From contig JAPLFS010000027.1 in assembly GCA_026390555.1 (NCBI GenBank), positions 1-43,051 on the forward strand: a stretch of 43,051 nt of DNA. The letters are read 5' to 3'. Position numbers and translations under genes: made by a program. The notes below the pieces were generated by a model that was given only the letters and a program-made list of their open reading frames with translations, was not told the DNA's origin and made no database searches. Within the stretch, counting starts at the first letter, position 1, and each line of letters starts with the position of its first letter. This stretch comes from Pseudomonadota bacterium (GTDB lineage Bacteria; Bdellovibrionota_C; UBA2361; OMII01). This document shows positions 32,293 to 41,928 of the stretch, in pieces.

Positions 32293-33804
32293 TTAGCGAA
32301 GAAAGTTTCTATGGAGCTGCGTAAGCCACGCACTTCCATTCGGTGCATCTGAAGAGAGCTCTCCGATATTTTGAATGGTAAGGATCTCGTTCTCACTAGA
32401 GACCGTTCCGGATGGGCAGGTTAACTTTAGTTTGAACAATAGTTGCTGCTTTTTAGTAGGGGCGATCGGTGCGAGCGTTGTAAAGGAGAGCTGCGAGCCC
32501 CCGTAGTTAGGAGTAGTACTGAGGGGCGCACTAACGATCGTCTTAAAGTTGCCACTGCGAATGCCGTTAAGTAACGGTACCGCCATAAGCTGCACCTCGC
32601 ACATTTCACCGAGGGCGCTCGATAGGGAGATGGTTGCAGAGAATGAGGTTTCGCTAGTATCAGCCAGCGAGAGCTGTGCTCTGTTAAGCCGCCCCGGCTT
32701 AATACAGCTGGTTGGTTTGGCGACAAAGGTATGCATGTTCCCTAAGGCCGTGGTCGAGAAGTGATCGTGTGCCGACGATATGGCTGGATTCATAATAGAG
32801 TATAGCTCTGAGTCGTGTTCTGCCCCTAAGTTATGCCCGATCTCATGGGCCGCCAGTATCGGCTGGAGCGCGGTTGGTACGGCGCGCGATAGCCCGATGT
32901 TAAATCGTCCATAGGCATAGCAGGCGCTCCCAACATAGGCGATACCGATAGTTGACCCTGTTACCGCACGGTCGGTAAAGAGATGATGAATATCTGCATT
33001 TAATTTGGAGGCTAGGGTGCGCTGCCGAAAGAGCTCAAGTAGTGCGGTTGCTGCTATAGGAGCGCTCTGTGCGCTGCTAGGGCTAGCTACGCTTTGTCGG
33101 ACGATCTTAAGACGAACTCCGAGTGTGCTCGTATAGAGCACCTCTGTGGCATGCAGCACGGCGCGAATGTAGCCGTTAGTATCAGGGAAGCGTTGAGAAA
33201 ATTCGGCATCAGCATGCGTTGCTACCTCCAGTATGCGGGGAGGGATGAATGGAGTAGGGGCGGAGTCTCCTGCCAGCAGGTTAAGTGATGCAGGAGTAAC
33301 GTTTGTCCGCGCACTTTGAGCTTGCTGCTGCTCCCCGTTGCCGCACGGAACTGATTTAGTACGAGCCTTTGAGAGCCGCAGGTCGGAGGGGGTTAGCGTA
33401 CCGTTTCTCTCTGTCAGGATAAAGGATGCGGCTGCAGGTAGTCCGGTACGGGAGGAGGTGTAGAAGAGTAACGTTCTTTTACCAAGCTTGGTGGCGGCAA
33501 CGGGGGAGTTTGAGCCACGGCCCCTGCGTGGACGGGAGGCGCCGCGTAGCTGTAACTCGTCAGCGCTGTGTTCATAGTCAGTCTTATAGTCAGTATCACG
33601 GTGTAGGACGAACTGTTCTAGTCCCTGTGGGGTATGAAGTGAAAGAAAGATCGCTGTGGAGGTGCGACTCTCCGTTAGGTTATTTAGAGTCCCTCGCACT
33701 TTGGGCTGTGCAGTAAGTGGTGTTGCAGAAAGAGACAGAAGCGCCAGAATAGATAGTAGCAGGGTTCTGTAGATGGTTATTGTATGTCGGTAATTAAGAT
33801 TCAT
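32293..33804 (-). CDS. Secreted reprolysin-like (M12) zinc metalloprotease
   Basis: A 503-residue exported metalloprotease. An N-terminal signal peptide (hydrophobic stretch LLLSILALLSLSATPLTAQ) leads to a pro-region, then the catalytic domain with the metzincin zinc site HEIGHNLGAEHD (His320, His324 and His330 as ligands, Glu321 catalytic) and the Met-turn SIMNP about 12 residues later. This arrangement is that of the adamalysin/reprolysin group. A C-terminal region of about 150 residues is beta-rich. A 6-bp hairpin (GTCGCT/AGCGAC, 33820-33836) lies in the 5' leader, and GGGGA is present just before the start. Such enzymes degrade extracellular or host proteins; the target is unknown. Confidence 0.88.
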   Translation of the reverse strand: MNLNYRHTITIYRTLLLSILALLSLSATPLTAQPKVRGTLNNLTESRTSTAIFLSLHTPQGLEQFVLHRDTDYKTDYEHSADELQLRGASRPRRGRGSNSPVAATKLGKRTLLFYTSSRTGLPAAASFILTERNGTLTPSDLRLSKARTKSVPCGNGEQQQAQSARTNVTPASLNLLAGDSAPTPFIPPRILEVATHADAEFSQRFPDTNGYIRAVLHATEVLYTSTLGVRLKIVRQSVASPSSAQSAPIAATALLELFRQRTLASKLNADIHHLFTDRAVTGSTIGIAYVGSACYAYGRFNIGLSRAVPTALQPILAAHEIGHNLGAEHDSELYSIMNPAISSAHDHFSTTALGNMHTFVAKPTSCIKPGRLNRAQLSLADTSETSFSATISLSSALGEMCEVQLMAVPLLNGIRSGNFKTIVSAPLSTTPNYGGSQLSFTTLAPIAPTKKQQLLFKLKLTCPSGTVSSENEILTIQNIGELSSDAPNGSAWLTQLHRNFLR

Positions 33805-34032
33805 GGAATCCCCACATGAGTCGCTGTCGTAGCGACGTTTCCCTATAATCCGGAGCTGTAAAAAGGTTTTAACAGAGGTATAGGTGCTAAGCTAGTTTTA
33901 GGGGAGTTGTGTTCTGTTTCGTGCTAGATCGGCCTTCAGATAGCCAGGATAGCTATGCGGCGAAGCCCCAGGGAGCGCCATTATTCAGAACGGCAATAGT
34001 TGATTTAGCTTAGTAAATAGTGAGTTACAGAT

Positions 34033-35820
34033 TTATCGATCAAATCCGATACTGCTCGAGGTATTTTGAGCGCCCACCACCTCGCTTCTAAGGCGCGCTC
34101 CGAAGAGCTGTCCCGCTGCAAAGATAACGCGAGGCTCCCCAGACTTACTACCATCCGGGCCATCTCTTAGAGGGACGGCTATATCGATACGCACTATTCC
34201 GCCACCAGTTGCTCGTGGGAAGCAGAGACGTAAGCCAACTCCAATATCTCCGTAGAGATCGTCCGTGAGCATACTACCTAGGGACTCGCGCGAAGCGGAG
34301 CCCACATCAATAAACACCGCCGTACCTAAGCTGACGAGTTGCAATACATCGTCGGCGAGATGAGAGCGCTCCTCTAAGTTAAGCACGACGCGCTTGTCCC
34401 CCTCAAAGGTATTTATCTCGTATCCGCGCAGTCCGGTATCGGCACCAAGGAGTAGCTGTCGGTCTCGGTCAAGCTTATTGCCGAAATCGATGTAGAATTG
34501 GCTTGCAAGGGTATGTCGTCCGAGGAAGCGTTGCCCCATAAAGAGGTCTCCGATCACGGAGTAGTACTTCGCTTCAGCTCTAATCAGGGAGTTGTTTACG
34601 GTGTCCTGTTGTACCCTGGTAGAGCCCCCAACCTCACCCCGTAGGAACGATTGATCAGAGGTGCGCCAGCCACGGCTGCGGTTTAAGCTCGGCAGCGCCG
34701 CATTATCTAATGAGCCGAGTGAGCGCGGTGCTAGTTGTAGCTGAATTAAGGACTCATCTCCCAAATTATAGTCCTCAGGACGATCGAATTTATCGATATA
34801 GTTCATCGTAATAAATCTCGGTGCAATGGTCTGATATTGCAGAACGGGGCCGCTAAATCGTCGATTAGATGGCAGGTCGGCTGGATTATTACTGACCGTG
34901 GCTGGATCTAGGTCGAGGTCCTGATAGTCCTCTAACGAGGCCTGATAGAAGTTGGCGTTGGTATAGGCGTATCCTACTGAGTATCTCTGCGAGAGGATGG
35001 TCTGGCCCTTGTAGATACCGGTAAATGGATCGTCGGCTGGAGCTGGCTGGGCGCTCGGACCGGCAAAGGTATAGAGCGCTGAGAAGTCATCGAGGTGCTG
35101 ACGAAAGATGTAGTTCTCAGTTCCGGCATCCCAGAGTCGTCCAACGGTATTTTGCTTACCGGTATTAAAGGACCAGGCATCGCGCTGCTCAAGACTTCTA
35201 AAGGGCAGTCCATAACCAGCCTGAAATACAGTTCCATCGGAACGGTTGGCGGCAGCCAGAATGATGTTTTTGCGGGTTCCGAGAAACTGCGGATCGGTGA
35301 GCGCTATATTGTAGGACTTTCTGGAGGCCTGCTCCTGATAAATGGTCTCAAGACGGGTCGCCTTTCCGAATAGGTTGGAATCGGAGAGTCCGATGCCGCG
35401 GTTGCTTTGGCCTGTGCCTGAGGAGTAGCTCAGGTACGGAATAAGGGTCCAACTATCTTGTGCCGAGATCGATACATCCACCGCATCACCATCGAAGGTT
35501 GGAACTACGCGTATTTGGCGCAGGTAGCGTTGTAGACGGAGGTTGCGTTCGGTCTGTTTGATTAGATACGGGTTAAAGCGATCACCCTCTTTGAAGAGTA
35601 GCTCTGTACGAATAACGCTCTCGTGGGTCTTGTACTTAAGTTGATTAGCTAGGCGGTAACCAGCGCTCGATGTATCTTCGAAGATACCCCCAATCTTTAT
35701 CGTAATATTTCGGATGTAGCGCTGCCCAGGTTTAACCACATATGGAGTGGGGGGTTGAGCGTAGCTGTGCGAGAGCGTTAGAAGCATTAATAGGAGGGAA
35801 CTCCAAAAATATTTAGACAT
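34033..35820 (-). CDS. Omp85/BamA-like outer membrane protein (surface antigen family)
   Basis: A 595-residue protein with signal peptide (LLLMLLTLSHSYAQ), a POTRA-like region at about residues 35-120 (YRLANQLKYKTHESVIRTELLFKEGDRFNPYLIKQTERNLR matches a single POTRA), then a large predicted beta-barrel. GADTGLRGYEINTFEGDKRVVLNLEER is the typical Omp85 signature (RGY motif of the L6 loop). It is much shorter than BamA and has only one POTRA-like unit, so it is a paralogue, perhaps acting on one client. The final residues after the barrel (VVGAQNTSSSIGFDR) are an unusual hydrophilic tail. The promoter faces the lolC region on the opposite strand. Confidence 0.83.
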   Translation of the reverse strand: MSKYFWSSLLLMLLTLSHSYAQPPTPYVVKPGQRYIRNITIKIGGIFEDTSSAGYRLANQLKYKTHESVIRTELLFKEGDRFNPYLIKQTERNLRLQRYLRQIRVVPTFDGDAVDVSISAQDSWTLIPYLSYSSGTGQSNRGIGLSDSNLFGKATRLETIYQEQASRKSYNIALTDPQFLGTRKNIILAAANRSDGTVFQAGYGLPFRSLEQRDAWSFNTGKQNTVGRLWDAGTENYIFRQHLDDFSALYTFAGPSAQPAPADDPFTGIYKGQTILSQRYSVGYAYTNANFYQASLEDYQDLDLDPATVSNNPADLPSNRRFSGPVLQYQTIAPRFITMNYIDKFDRPEDYNLGDESLIQLQLAPRSLGSLDNAALPSLNRSRGWRTSDQSFLRGEVGGSTRVQQDTVNNSLIRAEAKYYSVIGDLFMGQRFLGRHTLASQFYIDFGNKLDRDRQLLLGADTGLRGYEINTFEGDKRVVLNLEERSHLADDVLQLVSLGTAVFIDVGSASRESLGSMLTDDLYGDIGVGLRLCFPRATGGGIVRIDIAVPLRDGPDGSKSGEPRVIFAAGQLFGARLRSEVVGAQNTSSSIGFDR

Positions 35821-35894
35821 AACTTTGAATATAAGATGCCCTAGCGATAAGGTTTATTACCCTATCAGATTGCTGCTTTGTCTAATACTTACGA

Positions 35895-35903
35895 TGCTAT
35901 AAT
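35895..35903 (+). promoter_or_regulatory. Extended -10 promoter candidate upstream of lolC
   Basis: TGcTATAAT is a full extended -10 box without a clear -35. It would start transcription near 35910, about 190 nt before lolC. Within the leader, an ATG at 35911 opens a 27-codon frame that ends before lolC, so a short leader peptide or regulated leader is possible but unproven. Confidence 0.35.
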
Positions 35904-36098
35904 CGAAGGTTATGTTGCTTGAAGACACCCTCTTGTATGATCTTTTATATGTATCCTGGAGGCGCAAGCTCTGCAAAGAAAACTACCAGCATTAGCGCTA
36001 ATCAATCAGCGTTCTGAAGGCGCGCGTGCAATCGTCTTTGTAATTATACTTAACTGATTTCGTTGACGTATTCAGGATTGGTAGCTATCGTTCGTCTA

Positions 36099-37382
36099 AT
36101 GACCTCCTGGAGTTTTTCACGAAAAATCGCTCTGCGGTACCTATGGAGCAGCCGCTCTGAGGCCTTCATCTCTATTATTACCATCATCTCAGTGCTCGGT
36201 GTGGCCATCGGCGTGATGGTTCTTAACATCGTTATGGCGGTGATGACCGGGTTTGAGAGCGAGTTACGCGAGAAGATAGTCGGAACCGATTCCCATATCG
36301 TTATTAGTAGTAGGGTCTCCGATCGGATAGATAACTGGCGTGATGTCGCGCGAACGGTTGGTGAGGTTGAGGGGGTTAGCTCTGTTTCGCCCTTTACCTA
36401 CCAGCAGGTGCTAATTCGCTCTGAATCGCGGGCATCAGGGCTCCTTGTTAGAGGTATTGAGCAAGGCAGCGCCTCCGCCCAACAGATTAGCACCTACCTT
36501 GCTCCTAATCAGAGTCTCAAGACCCTTTTTAACCCCCCCGCAGTGACGGTCCTGATGTCCTCAGGCGAGGAGAGCGAGGCGCAGATTCCAGGAATTTTGA
36601 TCGGGCGATCGTTAGCGCAGAGCTTGGGGGTGTTTGCAGGAACACCGATATCGATCCTCTCACCGCAGGTTAATTCGACACCCTTTGGATTAGTCCCGAC
36701 CTTTCGACGATTTGTTGTGGTGGGGACATACAGTTCTGGGCTTGTGGAGTATGAGAACGGGGTTGCTTATATCAGTCTGGAGGAGGCTCAAAGGTTCTTC
36801 GATCTAAAGGGCGGCGTAACCGGGCTTGAGGTGCGCGTCACTGATGTGAATAAGGCCCCTCTAATCGCTAAGGTAGTGCTTGATAAGCTAGGGGGGGCAG
36901 GCGTGAACTACGTTGTACGTGACTGGACCGCAACAAATAAGCCCCTATGGGATGCGATACAACTTGAAAAACGGGTTTATTTTATCGTACTTCTTCTGAT
37001 TATCGTAATGGCTAGCTTCTCTATTATAACCACCCTGATTATGATCGTCATTGAGAAGCGGAAAGATATCGCCATTATGAAGACCCTTGGGGCCTCAACT
37101 AAAAGCATCAGTCGGATCTTCCGAATCCAGGGCGCTGTAATTGGTGGATTGGGTACGATTATCGGGCTTGTGCTCGGATTTGCCGGATGTATCGCGCTAC
37201 GTGAGTTCGGGTTCCCGATCGATGAGCGCATCTTCCAGATGTCAAAGCTTCCGGTGGTGATAGAACCTAGTAACTTTGCGATGGTTGGTATCGCAGCTTT
37301 TCTGATATGTCTCTTTGCCACCGTTTATCCGGCTCGTAGAGCCGCAAGGCTCGAGCCTAGTGAGGTGCTGCGATATGATTAG
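36099..37382 (+). CDS. lolC: Lipoprotein-releasing ABC transporter permease (LolC/LolE family)
   Basis: Inner-membrane permease that extracts lipoproteins for the chaperone LolA. From the ATG at 36099 it has 427 residues beginning MTSWSFSRKIALRYLWS, the usual LolC start; an upstream TTG would add 12 residues, and neither has a clear ribosome site. Transmembrane segment 1 (about residues 25-48, ISIITIISVLGVAIGVMVLNIVM) is followed by a large periplasmic domain, then three C-terminal segments in an FtsX-like permease domain, with the EKRKDIAIMKTLGAS coupling helix. Only one permease gene is visible, so it probably works as a homodimer. It overlaps nothing and is followed 15 bp later by lolD and then bamA. 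Confidence 0.93.
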   Translation: MTSWSFSRKIALRYLWSSRSEAFISIITIISVLGVAIGVMVLNIVMAVMTGFESELREKIVGTDSHIVISSRVSDRIDNWRDVARTVGEVEGVSSVSPFTYQQVLIRSESRASGLLVRGIEQGSASAQQISTYLAPNQSLKTLFNPPAVTVLMSSGEESEAQIPGILIGRSLAQSLGVFAGTPISILSPQVNSTPFGLVPTFRRFVVVGTYSSGLVEYENGVAYISLEEAQRFFDLKGGVTGLEVRVTDVNKAPLIAKVVLDKLGGAGVNYVVRDWTATNKPLWDAIQLEKRVYFIVLLLIIVMASFSIITTLIMIVIEKRKDIAIMKTLGASTKSISRIFRIQGAVIGGLGTIIGLVLGFAGCIALREFGFPIDERIFQMSKLPVVIEPSNFAMVGIAAFLICLFATVYPARRAARLEPSEVLRYD

Positions 37383-37397
37383 TTGTGTTGGTGCTCT

Positions 37398-38093
37398 ATG
37401 CGCGTAGAGTTAAGGGATCTTACAAAGAGTTACCAGGATGCAGACCGTAAACTAACGGTGCTGAATGGGCTAACCTTTTCATTTCCAGAGCGGGGAACCG
37501 TTGCCATTATCGGGCGCTCCGGTATAGGAAAGTCGACCCTGATGCATTTAATCGGAGGGCTTGATCTTCCGACATCAGGCACTGTTCACTACGGCTCAGA
37601 GCGGGTTAGTTCCATGCCCCCAGATGAGCGTGCCACGTTTAGGGGCAAAAACGTTGGCTTTATCTTTCAATTTCATCACCTTTTGCCAGAGTTCTCTGCG
37701 CTTGAGAACGTTGCGTTGCCCCTTATTATGAGCGGAACGCAGGAGGGCGAGGCTAACGCAGAGGCCTCCCAGTTACTCGATCGCATGGGGCTTAAACAGA
37801 GGGAGTTGCACCTCCCTTCAGAGCTTTCGGGGGGAGAGCAGCAAAGGGTGGCGATAGCTCGTGCGCTCGTGGCTCGACCACGTGTTGTGCTTGCCGATGA
37901 ACCAACCGGGAATCTAGATGTTAGCACCGCGGCAGAGGTGCAGAGGGTACTGCTCGATATGAACCGTGAGCTTAAAAATACCCTAATAGTTGTTACGCAC
38001 AACGAGGAGCTAGCGCGCAGTATGGATCTCGTCGTTGAGATGTTGCCTGGCGGTGCGTTAGTTGAACACCAACGCTATAACAACAGCAGATAG
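37398..38093 (+). CDS. lolD: Lipoprotein-releasing ABC transporter ATP-binding protein LolD
   Basis: The ATPase subunit for LolC. From the ATG at 37398 (a TTG five codons earlier is possible) it has 231 residues. Walker A GRSGIGKS is at residues 39-46, the Q-loop region follows (FIFQFHHLLPEFSALENV), the signature LSGGEQQ and Walker B VVLADEPTGNLD are intact, and the H-loop is in VVTHN. The LLPEFSALENVALPL segment is typical of LolD. It is 15 bp from lolC and 8 bp from bamA, one operon. Confidence 0.95.
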   Translation: MRVELRDLTKSYQDADRKLTVLNGLTFSFPERGTVAIIGRSGIGKSTLMHLIGGLDLPTSGTVHYGSERVSSMPPDERATFRGKNVGFIFQFHHLLPEFSALENVALPLIMSGTQEGEANAEASQLLDRMGLKQRELHLPSELSGGEQQRVAIARALVARPRVVLADEPTGNLDVSTAAEVQRVLLDMNRELKNTLIVVTHNEELARSMDLVVEMLPGGALVEHQRYNNSR

Positions 38094-38101
38094 GATCGAG
38101 C

Positions 38102-40405
38102 ATGAATCTCTGGAAACGAACTCTGGTGTCTGTTTGCGTAGGGTTTTTACCGTTGTTGTTCGGTGCACGCGAGCTTTTAGCGCAGGGCGCAGAGAGCTAC
38201 GTAGTTGAGGAGGTGGTAATTGCAGGCAATCGTCGTATAGATGCAAACGCCGTGCGTGCTCAGATTAAGAGTATTCCTGGTCGTGTGACCTCGGCGCAAC
38301 TAACTGAGGATGTGAAGACGCTTTACAATTCAGGGTTCTTTGATCAGGTTACAGTTGGCATTGCTCCAAGATCTAGTGGGGGTGTAACCCTCACCTTTAA
38401 TGTCTCCGAGAAACCGGTAGTAAGAAAGGTCTTTATCAAGGGCAACGATAAGATCTCAGAGAGTGACCTCTCTGAGGTGTTAAAGATCGAGGGGCGACGC
38501 TTTATCGATCGAAGTAAGATCCAGACCCTTACTCGCAAAGCGATCAGTTACTATAAAGGCCAGGGGTTTTATGACGCTGAGCTCGACTATTCTACCGTAC
38601 CGGTAGATGATAACGAGGTTGATATTACCTTTACGGTTAAGGAAGGCGAACGCTATCACGTTAATGCCGTAACGTTGCAGGGGGTTGCAGAGCTAGATCA
38701 GAGCGAGATGTTATCGCAATTACAGATTAAGCGTTACAAATGGTGGAATTCTTGGCTGTTCGGTACCGGACGTGTTAACGATGAGATGATGGAGTCAGAT
38801 AAGCAGATCTTGCGGCAGTATCTACTCGACAACGGGTATATCGAGGGGGGTGTTGGGGAGGCCTCGATTGAGAAGCGCGAGGATGGGCTGTACGTGGTGT
38901 TCGACATCACAGAGGGGCAGCAGTTTAAGATCGGAAAGATCTCAGCAACGGGCGATTTTGTTGAGGGCTCTGAGGACCTTACCCTGAAGGGCATCAAGAG
39001 TGAGATCGGTGAGGTCTTTAGCGCCAGTAATATTAGAAACGATATCTTTACCATCACCGATAAGTTTGGTGATGAGGGTTACGCCTTCGCCAACGTTGTT
39101 CCGAATACCATGCTTAACAAGGCGGAGGGTAAGGTAGATCTCTCCTTCGGCAGCACTAAGGGAAACTTAGTACGGGTCGATAAGATTACTATATCAGGCA
39201 ACGAGAAGACCTACGACAACGTAATTCGACGTGAGCTTAAGATCGAGGAGCAACATCAGTACAATGGTAGCAAGATCAAACGCAGCCAGACCATGCTGCA
39301 GCGCCAGGGGATCTTCGATGAGGTTAGTATCTCGAATAAGCCCACCAACGACCCCTCCGTTATTGATCTAGATGTGCATGTAAAGGAGGCAACTACCGGT
39401 AGTTTTAGCGCTGGTGCTGGTTACTCAACGTCGAACGGCGCGCTCCTTAACACTAAGGTTTCTGAGAATAACCTCTTTGGAACCGGCCGAAAGGTTAATC
39501 TTAACCTAGATTTTGGTTCTCAGGTTACGAATCAGGTGATCTCATTTGATGATCCGCGTGTCAATGACTCATACGTTGCTGCCGGGGTTGATCTCTTGCG
39601 CACAACCCGTCAATACAACGATTTTAATCGAGAACTGGCGGGAGGAGCTACTACCATTGGATACCCGGGCGAGCCTCTCTTTGGAAAATGGGCAGAGGAT
39701 GTTTCGGTCAACCTTAAGTATGAGCTGTTGCGTCTCAATATTCGTAATGTGAAAGATGACGCTGCGCAGCTTGTACAGAATTCGGTTGGGAACTCAAGTT
39801 CATCCTCTATGACTCCGGGAATAGTTCGAAATACGATTAACAATCCGATGAATCCAACCTCTGGATCAAAACAGAACCTTTCGATTGAGTTATCTGGGTT
39901 TGGTGGAGATCAGAGCTTCTATCTTTTTGAGGCGCGTAACGCCTGGTACCTGCCCCTAATTGAAGGTGAGTTCGGAGAGATCGTGCTTGCAGACCGCGCC
40001 TCATTTGGATACGGAGAGAGCCTGAACGACGATCCGTTCCCACTTTTTAGGCGGTTTTTTCCTGGAGGTATTAATTCCGTACGCGGCTATCAGAACAGAA
40101 CTCTCGGCCCGGTTGATGTTAACGGTAAGGAGTACGGAGGAGCCAAGCAAATTATTAATAATGTTGAGCTTATATTCCCTCTAATTAACTCTGCCGGGTT
40201 CAAGGGAGTTCTCTTCTACGATTTTGGCCAAGCGTACGATGACGGAATGCAGATGAGAATTGAACAGCTTCGACAGGCTTGGGGCTACGGTATAAGGTGG
40301 GCATCTCCGATGGGGCCGATCCGTGTAGAGTTTGGTTACCCGATCGGCCGACAACCGGGAGAAGATGCTGTGCAGACCATGTTCTCGTTCGGGGCACCGA
40401 TATAA
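38102..40405 (+). CDS. bamA: Outer membrane protein assembly factor BamA
   Basis: The central barrel of the machine that folds outer-membrane proteins. The 767-residue protein has a signal peptide (ending GARELLAQG), five POTRA domains at about residues 30-430 (for example YVVEEVVIAGNRRIDANAVRAQI and VDKITISGNEKTYDNVIRREL), and a C-terminal 16-strand barrel with GGINSVRGYQNRTLGP (the RGY signature of loop 6). The final strand ends MFSFGAPI, close to the family's beta-signal but with Ile as the last residue. It is the third gene of the lolC-lolD-bamA operon, an arrangement common in deltaproteobacteria; the usual downstream skp, lpxD, fabZ and lpxA are absent because the next gene is convergent. 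Confidence 0.96.
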   Translation: MNLWKRTLVSVCVGFLPLLFGARELLAQGAESYVVEEVVIAGNRRIDANAVRAQIKSIPGRVTSAQLTEDVKTLYNSGFFDQVTVGIAPRSSGGVTLTFNVSEKPVVRKVFIKGNDKISESDLSEVLKIEGRRFIDRSKIQTLTRKAISYYKGQGFYDAELDYSTVPVDDNEVDITFTVKEGERYHVNAVTLQGVAELDQSEMLSQLQIKRYKWWNSWLFGTGRVNDEMMESDKQILRQYLLDNGYIEGGVGEASIEKREDGLYVVFDITEGQQFKIGKISATGDFVEGSEDLTLKGIKSEIGEVFSASNIRNDIFTITDKFGDEGYAFANVVPNTMLNKAEGKVDLSFGSTKGNLVRVDKITISGNEKTYDNVIRRELKIEEQHQYNGSKIKRSQTMLQRQGIFDEVSISNKPTNDPSVIDLDVHVKEATTGSFSAGAGYSTSNGALLNTKVSENNLFGTGRKVNLNLDFGSQVTNQVISFDDPRVNDSYVAAGVDLLRTTRQYNDFNRELAGGATTIGYPGEPLFGKWAEDVSVNLKYELLRLNIRNVKDDAAQLVQNSVGNSSSSSMTPGIVRNTINNPMNPTSGSKQNLSIELSGFGGDQSFYLFEARNAWYLPLIEGEFGEIVLADRASFGYGESLNDDPFPLFRRFFPGGINSVRGYQNRTLGPVDVNGKEYGGAKQIINNVELIFPLINSAGFKGVLFYDFGQAYDDGMQMRIEQLRQAWGYGIRWASPMGPIRVEFGYPIGRQPGEDAVQTMFSFGAPI

Positions 40406-40414
40406 CGGAGCTGT

Positions 40415-41620
40415 TTAAGCTCCAACCAGGGTAGTTCCCTTTTCGCTGATAACAGTATCCTCTTCCTGCGCCATGAATGGATTGTGAGCACGACGACGAA
40501 GGAGTGAGAAGGTATCGTGGTAGCCGACCTCAATTAGTGAGTTTAGATACTCCGGATCAAGCGCTACGTAGGACATCACCTCATACGCAGCCTCTTCGCC
40601 CAATTTGGCCTTTACTAGGGTAAAGAGCGGCCACAGTGCCCCGCAGGCGTCCATAAAGCGTCTGTGCGAGCCACCTACCGACTGCTTTAAATATTGCCCT
40701 AGGCTGCCTGGATTTCGAATTGTGAGGGTCTCTGGTGGTCGCAGGCAGAAGGTATCCTCTGCGGCCGGAACCTCCCAGCTTGGTCGTGTGTCGTGCGCCT
40801 CGCCGTAGCGATTAAGCCACCAGGCCCGTCCTGAGATATCGATGATTATTAATCTGTGAGCACCAAGTCTTACGGCGGGATCGACCGGAATATTCTGGGA
40901 TATGCCACCATCAACGAGTCGTACCTTGCCGAGATCGGTATCGAGTTCAACAGGGGGCAGGATTGAGGGCAGGGCGGCTGAGGCGAAGCCGTGCTTGGCG
41001 TTTAATTCATCTACGTAGCAGGTTTCAAAGGTCGCACCATCTACCTCTTCTGGCGAGAATTTGTGGTGAGAGCTGAGAAAAAGAAGGGGCTTTCTTTGTG
41101 GCCCATCCATTGTGGTCATAACGCCAACAGCTTTGAGCGAGGTGGCCCTCGATTGTGGATGAAGCCCACCGTTAGTCTTAATAACCGTATCGAGTATTAT
41201 GTGTAGCGGCGAGGGATCTAGTACGGAGATATTAGAGCTGTAGGGGCCGGGTGCCAGATATTGTTGAGTAGCGATACGAACGGCGCGTAGAAAGGCGCGC
41301 GTGCGTGAGCCGGCAAAGGTGTTAGAGAAGGTCCGGTGTCGCCACAGATCTTCTAAGACATCAACACCGTGGTTAATACCGGTCTTGAGGCAGGCCCCAA
41401 GCACGAGTCCATTGACCGCTCCGATACTGCTTCCGAGGATGATTGAGGTGTTGTCGAGATCTTTGCCGAGCACCTGTGCAAGAGCCTTTAGTGCGCCAGC
41501 TTGATAGGCCGCGCGCACCCCACCACCGGACAAAACAATGCCAATGTCACTTTGATTTGGCTCAAGTGATTTACGGAATTTAACCGCTCTTTGTTCCTCA
41601 GATTGAGGGCGTTTCCTCAT
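40415..41620 (-). CDS. Patatin-like phospholipase
   Basis: A 401-residue cytoplasmic-looking acyl hydrolase. The oxyanion loop GGGVRAAYQ (residues 32-40), nucleophile motif GSSIG with Ser65 and the catalytic Asp in VDGG (Asp237) form the patatin dyad. Family members release fatty acids from phospholipids and many are secreted effectors; no signal peptide is visible here. It is convergent with bamA (9 bp apart). In type Vd proteins such as PlpD a patatin is fused to a POTRA-barrel; here the patatin and bamA are separate and convergent, so a functional link is not shown. Confidence 0.9.
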   Translation of the reverse strand: MRKRPQSEEQRAVKFRKSLEPNQSDIGIVLSGGGVRAAYQAGALKALAQVLGKDLDNTSIILGSSIGAVNGLVLGACLKTGINHGVDVLEDLWRHRTFSNTFAGSRTRAFLRAVRIATQQYLAPGPYSSNISVLDPSPLHIILDTVIKTNGGLHPQSRATSLKAVGVMTTMDGPQRKPLLFLSSHHKFSPEEVDGATFETCYVDELNAKHGFASAALPSILPPVELDTDLGKVRLVDGGISQNIPVDPAVRLGAHRLIIIDISGRAWWLNRYGEAHDTRPSWEVPAAEDTFCLRPPETLTIRNPGSLGQYLKQSVGGSHRRFMDACGALWPLFTLVKAKLGEEAAYEVMSYVALDPEYLNSLIEVGYHDTFSLLRRRAHNPFMAQEEDTVISEKGTTLVGA

Positions 41621-41928
41621 AAAAACCTTGAGGCCTGACTACTCCTTACTTCAGGGTGTCGGCATGCTGGGCCAGATCTTAACGTTCTGTGGCGCATTAC
41701 TCTTTTATAGCTGTACTTATTTTATGGTATTACTCCAAGTAAGATGCCACAACAGGCCGATTAGATTGCAGAAAACGGTAACTATTCACCATATTTTACC
41801 ACTACCTCATGCAATAGCATAGAGCCTCTGCGACTCCAGAACGGCAAGAGAGGTGCTTGTTAAAGGGGCCCTCACGTATGCTAGCCTGCTTTTATAGAGG
41901 AGAGCGGTCCTCGTTTGGAATTAGACTT
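41621..41928. other. Divergent intergenic region between patatin gene and cmk (308 bp)
   Basis: AT-rich non-coding region with promoter-like elements on both strands: TTGCAG and CATATT 18 bp apart (about 41766-41795) toward cmk, and TATAAAAG toward the patatin gene. Two in-frame starts for cmk (41857 TTG, 41878 ATG) fall inside it but lack a good ribosome site. Nothing else was seen. Confidence 0.5.

Noticed and set aside
40415-41620. Patatin and bamA as a split type Vd autotransporter
   Set aside because: The genes are convergent, BamA has five POTRAs and the normal lolCD context, so it is the housekeeping BamA.
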